From NCBI GenBank assembly GCA_018711955.1, contig DVHQ01000124.1, positions 1 to 5,374 on the forward strand: a stretch of DNA of 5,374 nucleotides. Direction: 5' to 3'. The notes under the pieces are model-generated. The model saw nothing but the letters and a program-made list of their open reading frames with translations, was not told where the DNA came from and did no database searches. The translations under genes and the position numbers were made by a program. Source of the stretch: Limiplasma merdipullorum. GTDB lineage: Bacteria > Bacillota > Clostridia > Christensenellales > Aristaeellaceae. Shown here in pieces: positions 1 through 4,570 of the stretch (positions within the stretch are counted from its first letter, which is position 1; each line of letters opens with the position of its first letter).

Positions 1-1741
1 TGGCCCCGGCGGTCCGCCGTGCGTCCGGCGACAGGGCGGGCGGCAGCTGCCAGTCCGGCGCCGAGGGCGGCGGGGGCGTGGTCCCCGGCTCATAGGTCCA
101 GTCGCCGGAAGTGGGCATGTCCTCAAATCCCGAAAGCGAGACGATCTCGTCCGGGTCCAGCCATGCCTCACCCTCCGCTTCGGGCAGCCTTGCATCCCGC
201 AGCGCCGTGAGCATGCGCACGAAGGCTTCCTCGCGGAAGTCCACAGCCCTGCCGGCGCTGTGCGCCTCCGTGATCAGCGTGGTCAGCAGCAGGTTCGCGT
301 AATCGTCCTTCGTCCATGTGCCGCCCTCCCAGGCATGGGCCACAAGGGGCGTTTTCTCCGTCCATGCGGCATGCTTTTCCAGCAGTGCCTCCAGCGTGGC
401 GGTCACCTCCTCCGCCCCTTCCCACACGGTCACATGCATAAGAGAGGGCACGGCGTAGAGCAACCCGTCCTGAAATACCGCGTCCGCGACCTGCGCAAGC
501 ATCCCCTCCGTGTCCGCAAGCAGGATCTCCGAGCCGTTCAGCGGCGCAAGGCCGCCCTCCCGCATCAGCGCGACCAGCTCCCCGTCCATGCGCACGTGGA
601 ACAGGTCGGTTTCGTCGCCGGCGGCGATGGCCTCGACCACCTGCCGCGCCGTGAGCGAGGGGTCGGCGGCGCGCGATACGGCCACGCCGGGATAGGCCTG
701 CTGAAAATTCGCGTCGATGTTGTCCGCGCTGATGTAGCCACGGATGGCGAGCGTGGGCAGGCTGTCCGCCTTCGTGAAGGGCACGTACTGCATGTCGTCC
801 GTGCCAAGGGACGCATAGCCGTCGCCCACCACCGCAAAGGCATAGTCCAGATGGCCGGGCGCGTAGCCTTGCAGCGCCGTCCAGCCCGTGCCGTTCCACA
901 GGGACAGCGTGCCGTCCACAATGGCGCAGATCGTGTTCCCGTCACAGGCCACGCCCTCGATCCCCTGCATGGACCGCTCATCCAGCGTATGGACCGCCCC
1001 GCTCTCCGGGTCCACCGATACGAGACGGCACACGTTGTTGTCCACGTCGCAGGCGACGGCCAGCAGACCGCCCTCCCACGCGCACAGCTCCGTCACGCCC
1101 TCCAGCGGCAGGCGCTCCGCGTCGCCCGTCAGGGGATCGGCCCGGTACACGTCCGCCTCATACACCGTTCCCTCCGGCGGCACGGCGCGCAGAAACAGCC
1201 AGCCGTCCTGCATCACCGCCGCCCGGTACTGTTCCTTTGGCAAGTCCATCGGCGTGCTCGCGTAGTCCAGCGTACAGACGAGCGCGCCGTCCTGCCAGCG
1301 CCAGAGCTTCTTTCCGCTGCGGTCCAGCAGGGCCGGTGCGTCCCCGTCCGCGTAGATAAGCGTGTCAAAGCCGATGCCCTGCGCCTGCAGTTCGTCCATG
1401 GATACCAGCAGCGCGGGTTCCTCCTGCCCCGGCTTCCATGTGCGCAGGCCGCCGCTGGTGGACAGGTACAGCGTCCCGTCCAATGACACGCAGCCATGCA
1501 GCGCGCCCACATCCTCCTGCCGCAGGCGCAGCCATCCGGTCAGCACGCCCGCCGCAAGCGCAGCCGCCGCAAGCAGCAGCATCAGCAGCGCCACCGCCAG
1601 CGCCAGCGAAAGCCGTCTGGGTCCGCGCCGCTCTCCCTTTGCTCGCGCCAGCACCCGCTTTTCCAGCGATGGGCGGCCGTCCATGCCGGACAGGCACTCG
1701 TCCAGGGCCCGCCGGATCTGCTCCCGGTTGGTCTCACGCAT
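1..1741 (-). CDS. Membrane-anchored probable anti-sigma/sensor protein with propeller-like and solute-binding-protein-like regions (3' end outside window)
   Basis: I read this frame codon by codon from ATG 1741: 580 codons with no stop, leaving the window at base 1. The start overlaps the sigma gene's end (ATGCGTGA), implying translational coupling. Residues 1-43 are polar and basic (KGERRG near 35-40, RR at 42-43). Residues 44-67 form one hydrophobic Leu/Ala helix, so the topology is N-in, C-out. Residues about 81-322 repeat a pattern of hydrophobic strands and DG turns (DGTLYLS, GKKLWRW, DGWLFLR, DGTLSLW), suggesting roughly six beta-propeller blades. Residues about 328-530 resemble family-1 solute-binding proteins: LPTLAIRG, FQQAYPGV, AIAAGDETDLFHV, GGLAPLNGS, QDGLLYAVPS, then a WTKDDY and VDFREEAF segment. 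Residues 554-559 are a Thr/Pro-rich stretch. No H-x3-C-x2-C zinc anti-sigma motif is seen. The anti-sigma or sensor role is inferred from position and topology. The alternative is a membrane-tethered binding lipoprotein-like protein unrelated to sigma control. Confidence 0.8.
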   Translation of the reverse strand, partial: MRETNREQIRRALDECLSGMDGRPSLEKRVLARAKGERRGPRRLSLALAVALLMLLLAAAALAAGVLTGWLRLRQEDVGALHGCVSLDGTLYLSTSGGLRTWKPGQEEPALLVSMDELQAQGIGFDTLIYADGDAPALLDRSGKKLWRWQDGALVCTLDYASTPMDLPKEQYRAAVMQDGWLFLRAVPPEGTVYEADVYRADPLTGDAERLPLEGVTELCAWEGGLLAVACDVDNNVCRLVSVDPESGAVHTLDERSMQGIEGVACDGNTICAIVDGTLSLWNGTGWTALQGYAPGHLDYAFAVVGDGYASLGTDDMQYVPFTKADSLPTLAIRGYISADNIDANFQQAYPGVAVSRAADPSLTARQVVEAIAAGDETDLFHVRMDGELVALMREGGLAPLNGSEILLADTEGMLAQVADAVFQDGLLYAVPSLMHVTVWEGAEEVTATLEALLEKHAAWTEKTPLVAHAWEGGTWTKDDYANLLLTTLITEAHSAGRAVDFREEAFVRMLTALRDARLPEAEGEAWLDPDEIVSLSGFEDMPTSGDWTYEPGTTPPPPSAPDWQLPPALSPDARRTAGA

Positions 1742-2249
1742 CGTCCGCCCCTCCTTCCCAGATCAGATGCAGGCGTTCGCAGGCCCGTCTGAGCCGCTTG
1801 GCCACAGCCGTCTCGCTCACGTTCAGGGCCCTGGCCGTCTCCCGAAGCGTCATGCCCTGATAGTAGTAGAGAATCACCGCGTCGCGCTCCCGGTCGGGCA
1901 GCCGCATGATCTCCAGCGTCAGATGCACGCTGTCTGCCGCCGGCGGCGTGGCGGGTTCCGGCAGGCGGTCCAGCGTCACGCGCCGGTCCACGAAGCGAAA
2001 CCACGCCGCGCGGCGCATGTCCTTGCAGGTATTTACGGCGATGCGCACCAGCCAGGTCTTGTCCGCGCACTCGCCCCGGAATCGGTCCAGTGCACGGTAC
2101 GCCTTGAAAAACGTTTCCTGTGCCGCGTCCTCCGCCATGCCGGCATCCCGCAGGTAGAGGCAGCACAGCTTGAGGATGTCCTTTTCATAAGCCGCCATCA
2201 GACGGCTTAGCTCCGCCGCCCGTCTCTCGTCCGGGCGCTGCTGCGTCAT
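1734..2249 (-). CDS. ECF-type RNA polymerase sigma factor (sigma-70 family)
   Basis: This encodes a 171-residue protein of normal ECF length. Region 2 covers about residues 16-83, with the helix DAAQETFFKAYRAL (41-54) and the motif TWLVRIAVNTCKDMRR (65-80) used for core binding and -10 melting. A Pro/Ala linker at 97-106 precedes region 4 (about 110-162), which has LPDRERDAVILYYYQGM followed by the helix-turn-helix TLRETARALNVSETAVAKRL for -35 recognition. Start ATG 2249 is chosen because AGGAGGTGA lies at 2255-2263, with 5 nt between. The frame stays open upstream, but that extension reads through the transketolase terminator and lacks sigma homology. The last 8 nt overlap the downstream membrane protein, its probable regulator. 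The signal and the regulon cannot be read from the sequence. Sigma identity is very secure; the subfamily is not assigned. Confidence 0.95.
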   Translation of the reverse strand: MTQQRPDERRAAELSRLMAAYEKDILKLCCLYLRDAGMAEDAAQETFFKAYRALDRFRGECADKTWLVRIAVNTCKDMRRAAWFRFVDRRVTLDRLPEPATPPAADSVHLTLEIMRLPDRERDAVILYYYQGMTLRETARALNVSETAVAKRLRRACERLHLIWEGGADDA

Positions 2250-2254
2250 ACGTG

Positions 2255-2263
2255 TCACCTCCT
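2255..2263 (-). promoter_or_regulatory. Strong Shine-Dalgarno deciding the sigma factor start
   Basis: The minus strand reads AGGAGGTGA, complementary to the 16S rRNA tail, five bases before ATG 2249. It settles the start of the ECF sigma gene, whose frame remains open far upstream. Confidence 0.9.
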
Positions 2264-2267
2264 GCTG

Positions 2268-2297
2268 ATTAGACGGTCCACGTCTGCCAAAAACCAA
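2268..2297 (-). promoter_or_regulatory. Weak promoter candidate and small inverted repeat upstream of the sigma operon
   Basis: On the minus strand TTGGTT (2292-2297) and TCTAAT (2268-2273) are separated by 18 bp. This is a poor sigma-A match. The same -10 area reads CGTCTAA, which resembles ECF-type -10 elements, but no GAAC-like -35 is visible at the right distance. AGACG-GTCCA-CGTCT (2271-2285) is a 5-bp inverted repeat overlapping it. Transcription from here would give a leader of only about 15 nt carrying the Shine-Dalgarno near its 5' end, so the real promoter may lie further upstream. Confidence 0.25.
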
Positions 2298-2347
2298 CCC
2301 TCGGCGCATTTTTCTTGGAGAATGCCTTCCCGGTTGCGCCACGGGAA

Positions 2348-2399
2348 GCGCCTCATGGCATCCCGCGCGCCTTTCAGGCATCCGGCTCCGGCCGCATCC
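2348..2399. repeat. Short imperfect direct repeats upstream of the sigma operon
   Basis: On the plus strand GCGCCTCATGGCATCC (2348-2363) is echoed by GCGCCTTTCAGGCATCC (2367-2383). The shared GGCATCC cores start exactly 20 bp apart (2357 and 2377), and a third GCATCC lies at 2394-2399. The block lies between the transketolase terminator and the sigma gene. Spacing near two helical turns would suit a DNA-binding regulator, but this is inference. In GC-rich DNA, chance repeats of this size are possible. Confidence 0.4.
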
Positions 2400-2432
2400 C
2401 CTCCCGTTTCCAGAATCTGCTTCGAGACGATC

Positions 2433-2463
2433 AAAAAAAGCGGCGGAACCTCCGTTCCGCCGC
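2433..2463 (-). terminator. Intrinsic terminator of the transketolase operon
   Basis: Read on the minus strand, a perfect 10-bp stem GCGGCGGAAC / GTTCCGCCGC (2454-2463 with 2440-2449) closes a 4-nt GGAG loop and is followed at once by seven T (2439-2433). It begins 13 nt after the stop codon of the C-terminal transketolase subunit. It should isolate that operon from the sigma operon transcribed in the same direction. Confidence 0.95.
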
Positions 2464-2476
2464 CTCTTTGAAATGA

Positions 2477-3394
2477 TCAGCCAGCGATGGTCTTGGCGAT
2501 CTGCGCGCCGGTCAGGCCATATTCGGCCAGCACTTCCATGGCTTTGCCGGACTGGCCGAAGCGGTCCTGCACGCCGATCTTTTGGAAGCTGCACGCCACG
2601 CCGCCGCTCAGCAGCACGTCGGCCACGGCGTCGCCCAGGCCGCCGATGACGGAGTGCTCCTCCACCGTGTAAACGCGCTTGCACTTGGCCGCATAGGTGC
2701 GCACCAGCTCAGCGTCGATAGGCTTGATGGTATGCAGATTGACGATGGCGGGATGCATGCCCTTTTCCTTGAGCAGCTCCGCCGCCTTGAGGCACTCGCT
2801 GACCATGAGGCCGCAGGTGAAGATGACCGCGTCGCTGCCGTCCACCAGCACATTGCCCTTGCCGACGGTAAAGGGCATGGGGTCCATCACGGGCGTGGCC
2901 AGGCGCGCCAGACGCAGGTACACCGGGCCCTTGATCTCGGCGGCGGCCTTCACGGCCTGATAGGTCTCGTTGGCGTCGCAGGGGCAGATCACGGTCATGC
3001 CGGGCAATACGCGCATCAGGGCGATGTCCTCAATGGCCTGATGGCTGCCGCCGTCCTCGCCTACGCTCAGGCCCGCATGGGTGAAGGCCAGCTTGACATT
3101 GAAGTGCGGATAGCATACGCCGTTGCGGATCTGGTCGTAGCTGCGTCCGGCGAACACGGCAAACGTGGAGCAGAACGGAATCAGCCCCATGGTGGACATG
3201 CCGGCCGCCATATCCACCATATTGGCCTCGGCAATGCCCACATCAAAATGCCGGTTTGGAAATTCCTTGGCAAAGTTCATCGTCATCGTAGCGTTGGAAA
3301 GGTCCGCGTCCAGCACCACGATCTTGTCGTTTTCATGGCCCAGCTTGACCAGCGCCTCGCCGTAGGCCGCGCGGGTGGCTTTTGTTTCACTCAT
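2477..3394 (-). CDS. tkt: Transketolase, C-terminal subunit
   Basis: This 305-residue protein is the usual length for the C-terminal half of a split transketolase. It comprises the pyrimidine-binding domain (about 1-170) and the transketolase C domain (about 180-300). GIAEANMV (53-60) carries E56, equivalent to the glutamate that activates the ThDP aminopyrimidine. FTHAGLSVGEDGGSHQAIED (104-123) matches the substrate/cofactor segment, with H106 and H118. YLRLAR (159-164) provides the arginines expected to hold sugar phosphate. The active site forms only with the upstream N-terminal subunit, transferring two-carbon ketol units between ketose and aldose phosphates in the cytoplasm. GGAGGG at 3402-3407 is 7 nt before the ATG, and the upstream stop is 3 nt away, so the pair is cotranscribed and probably coupled. 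A specialised split transketolase (for example for apulose or sulfosugar intermediates) cannot be excluded, but no such neighbours are seen. Confidence 0.96.
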   Translation of the reverse strand: MSETKATRAAYGEALVKLGHENDKIVVLDADLSNATMTMNFAKEFPNRHFDVGIAEANMVDMAAGMSTMGLIPFCSTFAVFAGRSYDQIRNGVCYPHFNVKLAFTHAGLSVGEDGGSHQAIEDIALMRVLPGMTVICPCDANETYQAVKAAAEIKGPVYLRLARLATPVMDPMPFTVGKGNVLVDGSDAVIFTCGLMVSECLKAAELLKEKGMHPAIVNLHTIKPIDAELVRTYAAKCKRVYTVEEHSVIGGLGDAVADVLLSGGVACSFQKIGVQDRFGQSGKAMEVLAEYGLTGAQIAKTIAG

Positions 3395-3397
3395 GGT

Positions 3398-4210
3398 TCA
3401 ACCCTCCAGTTCTTTGAGCGCTTCGGCGCGCTGCTGTTCGTTGGGGGCCTTGCCATGCCAGCCCACCTGATCTTCCATGAAGCTGACGCCCTTGCCCTTG
3501 TGCGTATGGCACAGAATCAGCGTGGGCTTGCCCTTCATCGGAGGGATTTTCAGCGCCGCGAGCACGGCCTCGATATCGTTGCCGTCCGCAAGCTCGATCA
3601 CGTTGTAGCCGAAGGAGGTGAACTTGGCGTGCAGGTCGCCCAGGCTCATCACCTCATCGTTGCTGCCGTCGATCTGCAGGCCGTTGTTGTCCACCAGCAC
3701 GGTCAGGTTGTCCAGGCCGTAATGCGCCGCGGCCATGGAGGCCTCCCACACAAGGCCCTCCTGCAATTCGCCGTCGCCGCAGATGGTGTACACGTGGCAG
3801 GGGTTGCCCGTGGTCTTGGCGCCCAGCGCCATGCCCACGGCAATCGAAATGCCCTGACCCAACGATCCCGTCGAAGCGTCCACGCCGGGGCACTTCTTGG
3901 CGTCGGGATGGCCCTGCAGGATGCTGTGCAGCTGGCGGAAATTCTTGAACTCTTCGGTGCTGAAGTATCCCTTTTCCCCCAGCACGCCGTAGAGGGCGGG
4001 GGCCGCGTGGCCCTTGGAGAGCACCAGACGGTCCCTGGCCGGATCAGAGGGGTTCTTCGGATCGACGTTCATCACGTCAAAGTACAGCGCCACCAGCATC
4101 TCTACCGCCGAAAGCGAGCCGCCCGGATGACCGGAACCCGCGTTCGCCGTCATGTTGATGATATCGCGCCGCACCTGGGTACAGATGTTTTTAAGGGCTG
4201 GCGTATCCAT
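3398..4210 (-). CDS. tkt: Transketolase, N-terminal ThDP-binding subunit
   Basis: This complete 270-residue protein is typical of split N-terminal transketolase subunits. Visible motifs in order are SGHPGGSLS (26-34, H28), SKGHAAPALY (66-75, H68), TGSLGQG (114-120), the Mg-ThDP signature GDGELQEG (145-152) followed 27 residues after GDG by NN at 175-176, and THKGKG (236-241). It binds the diphosphate of thiamine diphosphate through Mg2+ and pairs with the C-terminal subunit encoded immediately downstream. Start ATG 4210 is preceded by GGGAGGT at 4221-4227 with a 10-nt gap, and the protein aligns from its first residues with the family N-terminus. It is first in a two-gene operon with its own consensus promoter and terminator. 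No other pentose-pathway gene is adjacent. The split arrangement is common in Clostridia and archaea. Confidence 0.97.
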   Translation of the reverse strand: MDTPALKNICTQVRRDIINMTANAGSGHPGGSLSAVEMLVALYFDVMNVDPKNPSDPARDRLVLSKGHAAPALYGVLGEKGYFSTEEFKNFRQLHSILQGHPDAKKCPGVDASTGSLGQGISIAVGMALGAKTTGNPCHVYTICGDGELQEGLVWEASMAAAHYGLDNLTVLVDNNGLQIDGSNDEVMSLGDLHAKFTSFGYNVIELADGNDIEAVLAALKIPPMKGKPTLILCHTHKGKGVSFMEDQVGWHGKAPNEQQRAEALKELEG

Positions 4211-4298
4211 ACTACACAGTACCTCCCATGCTGATGTTCCTATCCCTCCTGGCGAGGGGGGATTTGCTTGTGTGACACGTCAAAGAATCGCGCCCTTT

Positions 4299-4327
4299 AC
4301 TATACCACAGCGTGGAATGCTTGTCAA
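4299..4327 (-). promoter_or_regulatory. Sigma-A type promoter of the transketolase operon
   Basis: The minus strand reads TTGACA (4322-4327), a 17-bp spacer, then TATAGT (4299-4304). This is a full consensus -35 and a 5/6 -10. Transcription would begin near 4292, giving an approximately 80-nt leader before ATG 4210. An inverted repeat TGAC-AC-GTCA (4273-4282) lies just inside the leader and could be an operator. Confidence 0.85.
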
Positions 4328-4390
4328 TTCCAGCCTTTGCGGGAGGGGGATAAGTTTGTTTGGAAATCCGCCTTTGCTGCTCCCTCATTC

Positions 4391-4415
4391 TTGCAGCAAT
4401 GCCGTCCTTGCGCAA
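4391..4415. promoter_or_regulatory. Possible operator: paired palindromes between the divergent promoters
   Basis: TTGC-A-GCAA (4391-4399) and TTGC-GCAA (4408-4415) are near-identical palindromes about 16-17 bp apart centre to centre, upstream of both promoters. A related TTGCAA occurs at 4496-4501, just past the murC -10. A shared dimeric regulator is conceivable. The family is unknown and chance is not excluded. Confidence 0.25.
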
Positions 4416-4451
4416 AAAACGTGCAAAATCGTCGCCCGTCCCTTCTGCCTA

Positions 4452-4481
4452 TTGATTATTCCCCGCATTCCAGCGTATAAT
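4452..4481 (+). promoter_or_regulatory. Sigma-A type promoter of murC
   Basis: TTGATT (4452-4457), an 18-bp spacer and a perfect TATAAT (4476-4481) lie in the AT-rich intergenic region on the plus strand. The predicted start near 4488 leaves an approximately 80-nt leader before ATG 4571. Confidence 0.8.
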
Positions 4482-4570
4482 ATCATCGGTATATTTTGCA
4501 AGCGTGTTTCCGCCTCCGAAAAACCGGGACGGAGCGGGGCCGCGCCATTTGAGGAAACGGGTGAACAAGG

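Larger units (their letters stand above)
4211..4570. other. Divergent intergenic region between the transketolase operon and murC
   Basis: This 360-bp stretch has no convincing gene. It is clearly more AT-rich than the flanking genes and carries two divergent sigma-A promoters (4299-4327 minus, 4452-4481 plus). Their -35 elements are about 125 bp apart. Between them are the palindromes TTGCAGCAA (4391-4399) and TTGCGCAA (4408-4415). The transketolase leader also contains a 5-codon reading frame (4212-4229, minus). A short stem, CCCTC/GAGGG, on the minus strand around 4244-4258 involves a GGAGGG upstream of that mini-frame. I see no riboswitch consensus that I recognise. Confidence 0.7.

Noticed and set aside
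168..899. 243-codon minus-strand frame overlapping the membrane protein
   Set aside because: It is a different frame on the same strand with a Gly/Arg/His-rich translation. The frame from 1741 is continuous and carries the recognisable features.
260..1486. 408-codon open frame on the plus strand
   Set aside because: It is antisense to the sensor-like membrane protein, has an Arg/His-rich composition and no domain pattern. The opposite strand has a coherent membrane helix and solute-binding motifs.
1734..2684. Longer form of the sigma gene (316 codons) starting inside the transketolase gene
   Set aside because: The extension crosses the intrinsic terminator and reads as Arg-rich nonsense, whereas ATG 2249 has an ideal Shine-Dalgarno and begins the canonical ECF domain.
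2582..4234. 550-codon open frame on the plus strand
   Set aside because: It lies antisense to both transketolase genes, its translation is His/Gly/Ala-rich without recognisable domains, and GC-rich third positions explain the lack of stops.
4244..4258. CCCTC/GAGGG stem in the transketolase leader as a terminator or riboswitch
   Set aside because: It has only five base pairs, no T-run, and no match to a riboswitch consensus that I know.
4212..4415. 67-codon frame in the divergent intergenic region, minus strand
   Set aside because: It spans the transketolase promoter and begins upstream of the predicted transcription start. Only its last five codons, as a separate mini-frame, merit mention.
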